From positions 1-64,000 of IMG/VR virus record IMGVR_UViG_3300050821_008607: a stretch of DNA of 64,000 nt. One strand, written 5' to 3'. Shown here piece by piece: positions 7,151 to 13,932 of the stretch. Positions within the stretch are counted from its first letter, which is position 1, and every line of letters begins with the position of its first letter. Origin of the DNA: a virus. The position numbers were made by a program, and so were the translations under genes. The notes beneath the pieces are model-generated. The model worked only from the letters and a program-made list of their open reading frames with translations, was not told where the DNA came from and did not search any database.

Positions 7151-7449
7151 TCAGCGGGGGGCGGTGCGGATCTGCTTGCAGGTGTCGCAGGTGACGTCCG
7201 CGAGGTGTTTCGCGAAGCGGGCTTCGGCCCAGGTCTTGTCGAACCCGGCCTGCGCGCCGCAGAGGGTCTGTGAGCCGTTCTCGCTGGCGCTGTACTTGGG
7301 GGGAGGTAGAAGCCGTTGCCCCACTTGAGGGCGGGGCGCTTGCGGATGTGGACCGGGCCTGCCAGGGCGGCGGCGAGGCGCTCCTCGCGCTGCCGTTCCA
7401 GGTCGGCGAGGTGCTGCTCCAGCAGGTGTCTGGCTTCGTCCTCGGTCAT
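7151..7449 (-). pseudogene. 99-aa Cys-knuckle protein split by a frameshift in a 6-G run
   Basis: The N-terminal half from ATG 7449 reads 'LLEQHLADLERQREERLAAA' up to 'KWGNGFYLPP'. Its continuation 'KYSASENGSQTLCGAQAGFD' and 'CDTCKQIRTAPR' is in the -1 frame and ends at TGA 7151. The switch falls in six Gs at 7298-7303 (CCCCCC on the coding strand). One extra C would restore a single 99-aa frame with a typical CDTCK zinc half-site. Homopolymer sequencing error is the simplest reading; a real mutation or a -1 slip is possible. Confidence 0.75.
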
Positions 7450-7458
7450 GGCGGGCTC

Positions 7459-7602
7459 CTACGCGGCGTTGATCCGGTCGGCGATCGCGCACACGGCGCG
7501 CCCGACGCGGTAGTGGGCGGTGGCGTAGCGACGGCGGATCGTGCGCTGGACCGAGCGGCGCAGCGAGCGGGCGGTGCGGCGGAGGCGGTAGGTGAAGGAC
7601 AC
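7459..7602 (-). CDS. Very basic small protein, 47 aa
   Basis: GTG 7602 lies a few nt after an AGGAG Shine-Dalgarno and runs to TAG 7459. The product starts 'VSFTYRLRRTARSLRRSVQR' and is about one-third Arg, ending 'AVCAIADRINAA'. The same composition recurs in the neighbouring gene at 7887. It could bind nucleic acid. It was found by reading the gap between two larger genes. Confidence 0.5.
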   Translation of the reverse strand: MSFTYRLRRTARSLRRSVQRTIRRRYATAHYRVGRAVCAIADRINAA

Positions 7603-7611
7603 GGCGGGCTC

Positions 7612-7878
7612 CTAGGCGGGGTTGGGGGCGTCGGTGATGGGCTCGACGCGGGCGGCGTACACGGCTTCCCGGTGGGCGTCCATGGCCTCGTCGCGGCTCG
7701 TCGTCCACGTCGAGGACCGGTCGATGACGTAGCCGCCGACGACCCGGCCGACGTTGGCCTTGTCGGCGGAGTCGTCGAACACGACGGTGTCGTAGCGGCT
7801 GCGGCTGATCCGGATGGTGGACACGGTCAGCTCGCGGTCGGCGTTCTTGACCGGGGTGTAGGCGATGGTCTCGTTCAT
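7612..7878 (-). CDS. Hypothetical protein, 88 aa
   Basis: ATG 7878 follows an AGGAG ribosome-binding site (TAGGAGCCCCG). The product begins 'MNETIAYTPVKNADRELTVS' and continues with beta-strand-like segments ('RYDTVVFDDSADKANVGRVV') and a helical tail. No cysteines or membrane parts are seen. Unrecognised family; part of the distal early operon. Confidence 0.6.
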   Translation of the reverse strand: MNETIAYTPVKNADRELTVSTIRISRSRYDTVVFDDSADKANVGRVVGGYVIDRSSTWTTSRDEAMDAHREAVYAARVEPITDAPNPA

Positions 7879-7886
7879 CGGGGCTC

Positions 7887-8246
7887 CTAGGCCGCGAGCA
7901 GCAGGTGGGCGCGGGCGATCTTGTAGGCGGGGACCCTCGGCCGGTACTGGGCGGCCATGCGGGCCACGTCGGCGGTGGTGTACCGGTGGGCGGTGACGGG
8001 CCCGGTGCGGCGGGAATGGGTGCGCCACTTGACCTGCATGTCGACCTCGCGGCCCGAGATGTCCAGGGCCTTGGCGGCGGTGCGGAGGGATCCGGCGACG
8101 GTGCGGGCCTGGCGCGGGGTGAGGCCGGCGGCAATCGCGTGGCTGGTGAGGGTGGCGTCGCCGGTGCGGCGGATGCGGCTTGCGGCCCGGGTTGCGGCGG
8201 AGCGGGTGCGGATGGTGCGGCGGGCGGTGCGAGCGGCTGCGTTCAT
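7887..8246 (-). CDS. Basic hypothetical protein, 119 aa
   Basis: ATG 8246 is chosen over 8264 because a GGGGGA Shine-Dalgarno stands 5-6 nt upstream. The N-terminus is Arg/Ala-rich ('ARTARRTIRTRSAATRAASR'), followed by 'GLTPRQARTVAGSLRTAAKA', which may form an HTH-like pair of helices. Possibly DNA binding. It is the first gene of a leftward sub-operon and is divergent from the 8406 gene, sharing a palindrome-rich control region. Confidence 0.55.
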   Translation of the reverse strand: MNAAARTARRTIRTRSAATRAASRIRRTGDATLTSHAIAAGLTPRQARTVAGSLRTAAKALDISGREVDMQVKWRTHSRRTGPVTAHRYTTADVARMAAQYRPRVPAYKIARAHLLLAA

Positions 8247-8268
8247 CAGGTCCCCCAGAAGCATCGGG

Positions 8269-8349
8269 AGCGATGATTTCCATCGCTTCTCCGTGGTGCT
8301 TCCAGTGTGCCTGAACCCGCCACATGATCGCAAGTAATCAGCGCTGATT
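8269..8349. promoter_or_regulatory. Two palindromes in a divergent intergenic region
   Basis: AGCGATG 8269-8275 and CATCGCT 8281-8287 form a perfect 7-bp inverted repeat with a 5-nt spacer. A second, fully symmetric 14-mer AATCAGCGCTGATT occupies 8336-8349. They lie between the leftward gene starting at 8246 and the rightward gene starting at 8406, a typical place for operators. The regulator is unknown; the 8406 product itself is a candidate. Confidence 0.5.
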
Positions 8350-8405
8350 GCTCTGCCTGATGATGGATGGTTCCCAGCGCTGCACTCCATCGCTACTCTT
8401 GGCTC

Positions 8406-8681
8406 ATGGCAGACAAGCCCAAGCACGCCCGCATCGCCGCCATCGAAGCGGCCACCAGACAGTTCGAGAGAGCCCGCAAAGTCCTCGAAGAAGCGATCTT
8501 CGACGCCTACCGCGACCCGACCGTCAAGCGCACCCAGATCGCCCCTGCCTCCCCCTGGACCGCTGCCCACGTGCGCAAACTCGCCCGCGACAAGGGCATC
8601 GGCCCCGACCCGGCCTACGCCAAGCGAACCGAGACCGCCCGCAAGCACGCCGCCGAGGCTGCCACTCCCGCCGCCGACTAG
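8406..8681 (+). CDS. Rightward small DNA-binding-like protein, 91 aa
   Basis: ATG 8406 gives 'MADKPKHARIAAIEAATRQF'. A C-terminal helical pair around 'WTAAHVRKLARDKGIG' looks like a helix-turn-helix. It is one of only three genes read against its surrounding leftward operon. No Shine-Dalgarno is visible; a TACTCT box at about 8393-8398 would place the transcript start at the ATG, so leaderless expression is possible. A regulator or lysogenically expressed gene is plausible. Confidence 0.6.
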   Translation: MADKPKHARIAAIEAATRQFERARKVLEEAIFDAYRDPTVKRTQIAPASPWTAAHVRKLARDKGIGPDPAYAKRTETARKHAAEAATPAAD

Positions 8682-8758
8682 CCCCGCCCCGCCCTCCCGC
8701 CGCCGGCCGCACCGGGCGGCGATGCGGCACGCGCGGGCGGGATCGCTCGGGGAACCGT

Positions 8759-9148
8759 TCACTGCTGCTCACCGCCCTCGGTGTACCTGCGCACCGGAAT
8801 CCCGGCGCGCTCGGCGAGCAGCGCGCAGTGGCTGGCGCCGCGGCTGTCGTTGCGGATGAATGCCAGGCACACGTCCGCGCCGAGCCCGACCATGAGGGCG
8901 TTGCGGCGCGGGCCGGCGGCTTTGCCGTGCCACTGCCACAGTGCCGGGTGGGCCTCCTCGGACAGGCCGATGACCCGGTGCGACCGGGTCCACCGTGCGG
9001 CGATCGCGTCGGCTCCGGTCGGGCACGCACCGTGGACGATCACCGCAGGGACCTGCTGGTACACGGCCGTGGCGAGCGCGCCCTCGACGGTGAGCTCGCT
9101 GAGCCAGTCGCGGGAGCCGGTCACCAGGACCCGGAACGGGGCGGTCAC
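8759..9148 (-). CDS. SLOG-family nucleotide-binding protein (DUF2493/YspA type)
   Basis: The GTG at 9148 overlaps the upstream stop. The N-terminal 'FRVLVTGSRDW' is the signature of the SLOG Rossmann-like fold, followed by 'VIVHGACPTGADAIAARW', a glycine-rich ligand loop, and 'DVCLAFIRNDSRGASHC'. The 129-aa length fits DUF2493 proteins. SLOG proteins bind or process nucleotide derivatives and some act in anti-phage signalling, so a phage copy could sense or remove such signals; this is inference. Confidence 0.8.
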   Translation of the reverse strand: MTAPFRVLVTGSRDWLSELTVEGALATAVYQQVPAVIVHGACPTGADAIAARWTRSHRVIGLSEEAHPALWQWHGKAAGPRRNALMVGLGADVCLAFIRNDSRGASHCALLAERAGIPVRRYTEGGEQQ

Positions 9149-9429
9149 GAGGCAGCCCCGCAGGTCCCGCACACGAAGCCGGCAGGCGGCGTCCCGTGGC
9201 AGATGCTGCACGCGTCCGCCTCCCAGAACAGGCGCCCCGGTGGAACGCTCAACGCGAACGCCGCCGCCGCGATCTCGTCGGCCGTCCAGACGCGGCGCCC
9301 GTGCTCCGCCTGGCCTGCCGTGTCCGCCGACCAGCCCAGGCCCAGGCGTTCCGCGAACTCGGCCTGCGTCCAGCCGCGGGCGACGCGCAGAGCGTGGACG
9401 TTCTGGCTCACGACCTGTCGCGCGGTCAT
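9145..9429 (-). CDS. XRE-type HTH domain fused to a zinc ribbon
   Basis: ATG 9429. Residues 1-60 are an XRE helix-turn-helix ('QNVHALRVARGWTQAEFAER' and 'LGLGWSADT'). Residues 70-92 hold 'CSICHGTPPAGFVCGTCG', two Cys-X2-Cys pairs of a zinc ribbon. The combination recurs in actinophages as a small regulator. It is translationally coupled to the SLOG gene (GTGA), suggesting a joint role. Confidence 0.75.
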   Translation of the reverse strand: MTARQVVSQNVHALRVARGWTQAEFAERLGLGWSADTAGQAEHGRRVWTADEIAAAAFALSVPPGRLFWEADACSICHGTPPAGFVCGTCGAAS

Positions 9430-9638
9430 CGCTTCCCGCCCTTCCGCTGCGCCCGCTTGTTGCGCCTGCGGTCGGCCCGGTTCAACGCCGGTGCCGGCTC
9501 GAACGGGCGGGCGGGTTCGGGGCCCAGCCAGGGTGTGACGGTCCACGGGTCGCCGTCGTCGTCGCGGATCACGGTCTCGGTGCGGGTGGGCTGCTGCTGC
9601 CAGGTCACGCCGGGGCGCGGGGAATGCTCGCGGGTCAC
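9426..9638 (-). CDS. Small basic protein, 70 aa
   Basis: ATG 9638 overlaps the stop of the 9635 gene (ATGA). The C-terminus 'LNRADRRRNKRAQRKGGKR' is highly basic; the N-terminus is Pro/Trp-rich ('GDPWTVTPWLGPEPARP'). The basic tail resembles phage accessory proteins that bind nucleic acid. No domain was recognised. Confidence 0.6.
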   Translation of the reverse strand: MTREHSPRPGVTWQQQPTRTETVIRDDDGDPWTVTPWLGPEPARPFEPAPALNRADRRRNKRAQRKGGKR

Positions 9639-9832
9639 GGTTCGATGCCCATCTGGATCGCGGCGAGTTCGACGGCTTCGGTGACGCTGATGCCGTCTTC
9701 GGAGTTGGCGCGGAGGCGTTCGGCTCGGCGGGCGAGTTCGGCTGCTGCGGCGCGCTGGTCGTCGGTGAACTTGAGCCAGCGGCGCGGCGTCAGGTCGGCT
9801 TCGCTGGGGGTGGCATCTTCGGTGGGGGTCAT
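9635..9832 (-). CDS. Hypothetical protein, 65 aa
   Basis: ATG 9832; the product has 'PRRWLKFTDDQRAAAAELAR' and 'AERLRANSEDGISVTEAVEL'. It is mainly helical, possibly a dimerising ribbon-helix or antitoxin-like protein, but without a motif that proves this. The 112-nt gap upstream contains an AT-rich stretch (9908-9946) that could hold its promoter. Confidence 0.55.
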   Translation of the reverse strand: MTPTEDATPSEADLTPRRWLKFTDDQRAAAAELARRAERLRANSEDGISVTEAVELAAIQMGIEP

Positions 9833-9944
9833 TTCTGCCTCTTCTCGGGCTCTGGCGGGGTCTCTGGCGGCTTGCGGGGTGACTGGTGGCGCTCCGTGCG
9901 CAGGAGCCTTAAAACGGCTCAGGGAGTTAACTGGTGAGTAACAA

Positions 9945-10418
9945 TCACGACGGGGGCACAGCCGCAGCCGCCTCCCGGGCGCTCCTGGCGTCCGGCCCCA
10001 GCAACCCCGCCTCGTAGCCCGTCACGATCGACTCGAACCGGCCCGAGCAACCCAACGCCGCATACAGCTCCCGCAGACGCCGCTTAACCTGGCGCTCCGG
10101 CAGCGACAACCGCACCGCGACCTGCCGGTCCGTCAGCCGCTCCGAGATCAGCTCCAGCAGCTCCAGGAGCACCGGCGTCATCCCGAACGGCAGCGGCGGC
10201 GGGGCGGGCAGCGGCGACAACACGGCGACGGGCTCGGGCTTCACCGGCGCGCCGTTGCGGGCCCGCTCGTCCAGGGCGACCTCGGCGGCCCAGAGGGCCA
10301 TGAGGTTGAGCTCCTGCACGTCGTAGCGGATCCGCTGCTCGCCGCAGCCCTGGATCAGCCGGGTTTTGATCTTCTGCTTCAGGTTGCCGAGGCGGGACGG
10401 CGTGATGGGCTTCGGCAC
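9945..10418 (-). CDS. LuxR-type HTH transcriptional regulator, 157 aa
   Basis: ATG 10418 follows an AGGAG site. The C-terminal half has 'LLELISERLTDRQVAVRLSL' and 'PERQVKRRLRELYAALGCSG', the four-helix LuxR/GerE DNA-binding domain. The N-terminal half has no receiver domain; it is a basic helix ('LKQKIKTRLIQGCGEQRIRY') and a Pro-rich linker. Such stand-alone LuxR proteins are frequent in Streptomyces phages. It probably controls part of the early or late operon. Confidence 0.75.
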   Translation of the reverse strand: MPKPITPSRLGNLKQKIKTRLIQGCGEQRIRYDVQELNLMALWAAEVALDERARNGAPVKPEPVAVLSPLPAPPPLPFGMTPVLLELLELISERLTDRQVAVRLSLPERQVKRRLRELYAALGCSGRFESIVTGYEAGLLGPDARSAREAAAAVPPS

Positions 10419-10518
10419 TTCTTACTCCTCGGTAAGCGGCGAATCTCGTTGGGACGGCATTGCATGGCTGCTGACGGCCGCTCACCCCGACGGCCCGCCA
10501 GGCGGCAGGTGCTCGGGG

Positions 10519-11106
10519 TCAGGCAGCCGAGCCGGAGCGGCAGGCCCACGGCGAGCAGCCGTCCGGGTCGCCGTCCTCGGCCAGCTCGACATCGGCGATC
10601 TCGGCGAAGATGTCGGTCTGCCGGGTCTGCCACTCGTGACTCGCGACCCGGTTGATCGGGGCCTGGTCGAGCGGCAGCCGGGAGCGGTGCAGGTATGCCT
10701 CGCCGAGCAGCGGCTTGCCGTTGGCGTTGCCCCGGGCGTTGCCGCCTCGGATCGCGGCGTCGAACGCGACGGCGTCGGCGAACTCCTCGGGGCGCTGGTC
10801 GCGCATCTCGCGCCACTGCCGGTTGCCGTGGAACGGGCACGTTATTGCGAATATCCGGTAACGATGGCCAGCTGCGTGGCCAGGAACGCGGCTGGAAGTG
10901 GGGCGGTGCGAGGCGTGTGCGGCGGGCTGGGCAACCTCGCGGTCGATCCGGTCGAGGTGGGCGTACACGGGGGCGGGTTCCCACTGGGTGTCGCTGAAGA
11001 TCGCGCCGTCGAGCCTGGGCAGTCGCCCCTCGGCGGCCAGGAGCAGCAGCGTGGTGGATTGCACTCCGGCGCCGAGCGACAGCAGGCGGAGAGTCGGTTC
11101 GGGCAT
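10519..11106 (-). CDS. PAPS-reductase-like (PP-loop) protein with the middle missing
   Basis: ATG 11106 gives 'LRLLSLGAGVQSTTLLLLAA' and 'AIFSDTQWEP', the PP-loop ATP-pyrophosphatase start of phage PAPS-reductase-like proteins. The end 'CPFHGNRQWREMRDQRPEEF' to 'CSPWACRSG' is their C-terminal part. The usual family is about 280-300 aa; this copy is 195 aa. The residues between about 65 and 85 ('AAHASHRPTSSRVPGHAA' onward) do not fit the family, so an internal deletion, not a clean truncation, is likely. Probably non-functional as a reductase. Confidence 0.75.
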   Translation of the reverse strand: MPEPTLRLLSLGAGVQSTTLLLLAAEGRLPRLDGAIFSDTQWEPAPVYAHLDRIDREVAQPAAHASHRPTSSRVPGHAAGHRYRIFAITCPFHGNRQWREMRDQRPEEFADAVAFDAAIRGGNARGNANGKPLLGEAYLHRSRLPLDQAPINRVASHEWQTRQTDIFAEIADVELAEDGDPDGCSPWACRSGSAA

Positions 11107-11107
11107 G

Positions 11108-11470
11108 TCAGGTCTCCTTCGGGAAGGTCATCTGTCCGGCGTCTTCAGCCGCTTTGCGCCGGGTGGCCGCTGCGGTCTCGCGGTGGTGTTCGCGGTCGTA
11201 GTGCAGGTGGCAGCCGTTGCACATGGCGCGGAGGTTGGGCGGGTCGCAGTTCTCGGGTGTGTGGTCGAGGTGAGCGGTGGTCAGCTGGACGTTGGAGCCG
11301 GTGCCGTAGGCGGGCTGCCCCTGCCGGTTGGGGCAGCGCTCCGCGTGGGTTCCGCGTCCGCACTCGCCGTAGCACTCGCATCGGCCGCCGGCCCGGACCG
11401 TGCGGATGCTGCGGCTGATCGCGGGCCAGTCCTTCGGGTAGCGCTTCCGGTTCTCGGGGCGGATGGGCAT
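11108..11470 (-). CDS. HNH endonuclease
   Basis: ATG 11470 in a TGATG overlap with the upstream gene. The zinc-cysteine cluster 'RCECYGECGRGTHAERC' is followed by 'LTTAHLDHTPENCDPPNLRA' and 'MCNGCHLHYDREHH', which supply the H-N-H residues and structural Cys. The 120-aa length suits a small phage HNH nuclease. It may nick DNA for replication or recombination, or act as a homing enzyme; the target is unknown. Confidence 0.85.
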   Translation of the reverse strand: MPIRPENRKRYPKDWPAISRSIRTVRAGGRCECYGECGRGTHAERCPNRQGQPAYGTGSNVQLTTAHLDHTPENCDPPNLRAMCNGCHLHYDREHHRETAAATRRKAAEDAGQMTFPKET

Positions 11471-11775
11471 CAGGCCCTCCCGGCGTAGTCGCGGCGTTCG
11501 GCTTCGGCGACCAGGGCGAGCAGGACGGGCCGCAGTGGGCTGTCGTTGGGCATGCCGTTCCAGGTTTCGGGTGGCATTGCCCCGGTCCACTGTTCGGGGT
11601 TCTGGCAGTTGATCGGCTGCTGGGTGAGCTGGGCGGCGAGGTCGGGGTAGCGCAGGACTGCGGCGCGGCGTGCGTCGGCTTTGGCGCGGCCTTCACGCAT
11701 CTGGCTCTTGATCCAGTCGATGAGGTCGCCCTCTTTGCGCATGGCGCGGACGTCGCCTTCGTCGAGGAACCTCAC
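11470..11775 (-). CDS. Hypothetical protein, 101 aa
   Basis: GTG 11775 overlaps the loader stop (GTGA); longer frames would overlap the loader. The product reads 'VRFLDEGDVRAMRKEGDLID' then 'WIKSQMREGRAKADARRAAV', a charged helical protein, and has a late 'PETWNGMPNDSPLRPVLLAL' segment. It sits between loader and HNH genes, so a replication role is possible but unshown. Confidence 0.6.
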   Translation of the reverse strand: MRFLDEGDVRAMRKEGDLIDWIKSQMREGRAKADARRAAVLRYPDLAAQLTQQPINCQNPEQWTGAMPPETWNGMPNDSPLRPVLLALVAEAERRDYAGRA

Positions 11776-12506
11776 TGCTGCCCCCTGCGCCGGTCGCTGC
11801 CCTTGAGGACGACGCGCTGGCACATCTCGGTGAGCCGGGAAGCGACGCGGTCGCCGAGGGCCGCGCCGAGCTCGCTGGGCCGGACGTTGGAGGTGAACAG
11901 GGTGGGGCGCTCGGCCTCGTACCGGTGGTTGATCAGCCGGTAGTTGACCTCCTCGGTCCACTCGGTCGCCTTGGCGGCGCCGAGGTCGTCGACGAGGAGG
12001 ACATCGGCCTTGGCGTACCGGTCGAACACGGTCTCGGAGTCGACCTGGTGCCGCGGGCGAAGCGAGGCGTACAGGTCGGCGGCGGAGGTTGCGACCCAGC
12101 GGGCCCGGACGCCGGTGACGGCGAGGTCTCGGATGGCGCCGAACGCCTGGAAGGTCTTGCCGACTCCGGTGGGTCCGAGCAGCAGCAGCGACGGCCCGGT
12201 GTGGACGGCGACGACGATGTGCCGGCGGGAGCCTGCCACGAGTGCGTCGACCCAGGCGTGGATCTCGGGGACGTCGGCGACGGCAGCGCGGTAGTGGCGC
12301 GGGATCTTCTCTGCGCAGACGCCGAGGGCGAGCCGGATGTTGGCGTGCTTGCCGTGCGGATCGCCATCGTCCTCAAGGAGCTGGTCGATGTTGACGCCGC
12401 GTCGGACGAGGACTTCGCCGACGCGATTGGATGTGACGTCGACAGGTGCGGCGTGGCGCGGCCGGGAGTCGTTGAGCATGGCTTCGAATTCCGGGCTGTA
12501 GGTCAT
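11772..12506 (-). CDS. DnaC-like AAA+ helicase loader
   Basis: ATG 12506 overlaps the initiator stop (ATGA). Walker A is 'LLLLGPTGVGKTFQAFGA' (around residues 108-125) and Walker B is 'VLLVDDLGAAK' (about 165-175), followed by a sensor region 'LFTSNVRPSEL' and an arginine-rich end. This is the pattern of DnaC/IstB-type loaders, which bring the replicative helicase to the phage origin. The pairing with an initiator directly upstream supports that. Confidence 0.9.
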   Translation of the reverse strand: MTYSPEFEAMLNDSRPRHAAPVDVTSNRVGEVLVRRGVNIDQLLEDDGDPHGKHANIRLALGVCAEKIPRHYRAAVADVPEIHAWVDALVAGSRRHIVVAVHTGPSLLLLGPTGVGKTFQAFGAIRDLAVTGVRARWVATSAADLYASLRPRHQVDSETVFDRYAKADVLLVDDLGAAKATEWTEEVNYRLINHRYEAERPTLFTSNVRPSELGAALGDRVASRLTEMCQRVVLKGSDRRRGQQ

Positions 12507-13543
12507 CCGAGTTCCTCGTCGTAAGCGTTCTCGTCGGTGGGGTTCTGGAACGGCGGTCGTCGGCGGCTCTTGGTCTTGAGTGCGTCTTCGGATGCCCATT
12601 TCGCGGATCGGCGCATCCATATCTGCCATTCGGTGTTCCAGTTCGTTTTCCGCGTTCCGTCGTCGCGGTAGTGGTCGATGAACTGGGCGGTCTCGTAGTC
12701 GGGGTCCAAGCCGGGGACGGTGGTCGTCGCCCATCGGCGCATGCCATCGGTGAGGGCGAAGTCCTCGGGGATGGGGTGGCGGCCGTCAGGCCGGGAGCGG
12801 GCGGGAGGCAGCGGCGGGACGGCTACGAGCTCTCGGCCGCCCGCGCGTCCTCCCCCCTTGCTCCCTTGCTCCCTTGCTCCCTTGCTCCCTTGCTCAGGGA
12901 CGAAATGCTCCGGAGGGTTTCCGGAGGGATTCGCGAGAGATTCCGGAACGGCCCACAGGGTGTTCTGACCTGCCCCTTCGTCGTCTTCTGGGTCCTGCTC
13001 GTCCTCGTCGGCGGTTGACGGTGGCGCGTCAGCTTCATGGGCCTCGGAGGCGGCTTCGGAGGGCGCCCAAAGGGCCCCGGAGCGGGCCTCAGAAGTGACG
13101 GGGAGAGGCCCGGGGGAATTCCGGAGGGTTTCGCGAGACTTTCGCGAGCGCTTCACGAACCGCTCGGGGTGCTCCTTGCGCCACACCTCGAAGTCGCCCG
13201 GCTCGTCGTCCGGGCACGGCGGGATCTTGGACCGGGTGGGGTGCGACGGCTTCTGGTGCTCGCGCCAGTTCGGGCAGTGGAGATAGGGCCGCCCGTCGAC
13301 CTCGTATCGGCACAGCGGACCGGAGTCGGCAATCATCTCCAGCCACTCGCTGACAATCTCCGGCGTGATATCGCGATCCCTCGGAAAGCAGTCCGAGGCG
13401 ATCAGCAATTCGTCGTCGACGCCGCGGCCGTAGTCGTCGAGGTAGCCCCAGAGCAGGATGAATAGGTAGCGGACCTCCCGCGGCCACATGGACACGGTGA
13501 CGGAGGTGCGCAGCTCTGGCTTGATGGAGCGGATACGTGCCAC
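12503..13543 (-). CDS. Phage replication initiator / replisome organizer
   Basis: GTG 13543 gives 'VARIRSIKPELRTSVTVSMW' and then 'VRYLFILLWGYLDDYGRGVD', the conserved winged-helix start of actinophage replication initiators. The middle is acidic and low-complexity ('ADEDEQDPEDDEGAGQ'), then comes a repeated EQGSKGAR/EQGSKGG stretch and a C-terminal domain ('HYRDDGTRKTNWNTEWQIWM'). The repeat is encoded by five 8-bp units that may be the origin iterons, as in lambda where the origin lies inside O. Confidence 0.85.
   Translation of the reverse strand: MARIRSIKPELRTSVTVSMWPREVRYLFILLWGYLDDYGRGVDDELLIASDCFPRDRDITPEIVSEWLEMIADSGPLCRYEVDGRPYLHCPNWREHQKPSHPTRSKIPPCPDDEPGDFEVWRKEHPERFVKRSRKSRETLRNSPGPLPVTSEARSGALWAPSEAASEAHEADAPPSTADEDEQDPEDDEGAGQNTLWAVPESLANPSGNPPEHFVPEQGSKGAREQGSKGGGRAGGRELVAVPPLPPARSRPDGRHPIPEDFALTDGMRRWATTTVPGLDPDYETAQFIDHYRDDGTRKTNWNTEWQIWMRRSAKWASEDALKTKSRRRPPFQNPTDENAYDEELG
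12857..12895 (-). repeat. 8-bp tandem repeat (4.9 copies) inside the initiator gene
   Basis: On the plus strand the unit CTTGCTCC runs at 12857, 12865, 12873 and 12881, with a fifth, 7/8-complete copy from 12889. Because 8 is not a multiple of 3, the array reads all frames and encodes EQGSKGAR-type residues. Gain or loss of one unit would frameshift the C-terminal half. The array may be an iteron-type replication origin. Confidence 0.75.
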
Positions 13544-13625
13544 GTGGGTCTTCTTTCAAGGCATGAGCGTCTGGTTGCGGGGAGGGGAGCGGGGTTTTCC
13601 TAAGCGCTTCAGGGCTTCGCTCCCG

Positions 13626-13829
13626 TCAGCCGCCTCGCTCCCGGATCCACCGGATGACGGCCTCCCGCGGGTACCGGACGCGGCCGGCGCGGCCCGGCGT
13701 GACCTTGATGTAGTCCGGCCCTTCGCCGCGGCTGCGCATGCCGGCGAGGGTCTGGAGGGCGAGTTTCGTGATGCCGCTGACTTCGCGGGGGGTGAGTAGT
13801 TCCTCGTTCTCAACTGTGGTGATCGACAT
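13626..13829 (-). CDS. AlpA/excisionase-type HTH protein, 67 aa
   Basis: ATG 13829 with a GGAG site upstream; the surrounding longer frame is not needed. The product 'ENEELLTPREVSGITKLALQ' to 'TPGRAGRVRYPREAVIRWIR' has the winged-helix pattern of AlpA/Xis small DNA-binding proteins. It is divergent from the XRE gene at 13933 with overlapping promoters, so the two may form a second regulatory switch. Confidence 0.75.
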   Translation of the reverse strand: MSITTVENEELLTPREVSGITKLALQTLAGMRSRGEGPDYIKVTPGRAGRVRYPREAVIRWIRERGG

Positions 13830-13868
13830 GAAGGCTCCATTGACAACAGCAGACGCTGTGATGATTGC

Positions 13869-13876
13869 AGTATATC
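13869..13876. promoter_or_regulatory. Overlapping -10-like box of divergent promoters
   Basis: The AT-rich AGTATATC reads as TATACT leftward (towards 13829) and TATATC rightward (towards 13933). A transcript start about 8 nt downstream would leave leaders of roughly 33 and 50 nt. -35 matches are weak. This box and its neighbourhood are the best promoter candidate between the divergent HTH genes. Confidence 0.4.
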
Positions 13877-13932
13877 GGAGTGCTGCGGAGTTGGGCTTGG
13901 GGACTGGGGAGATCGCGTGCAATCCTGCGAAC

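Noticed and set aside
12857-12895. CRISPR array
   Set aside because: Repeats are 8 bp, tandem and without spacers.
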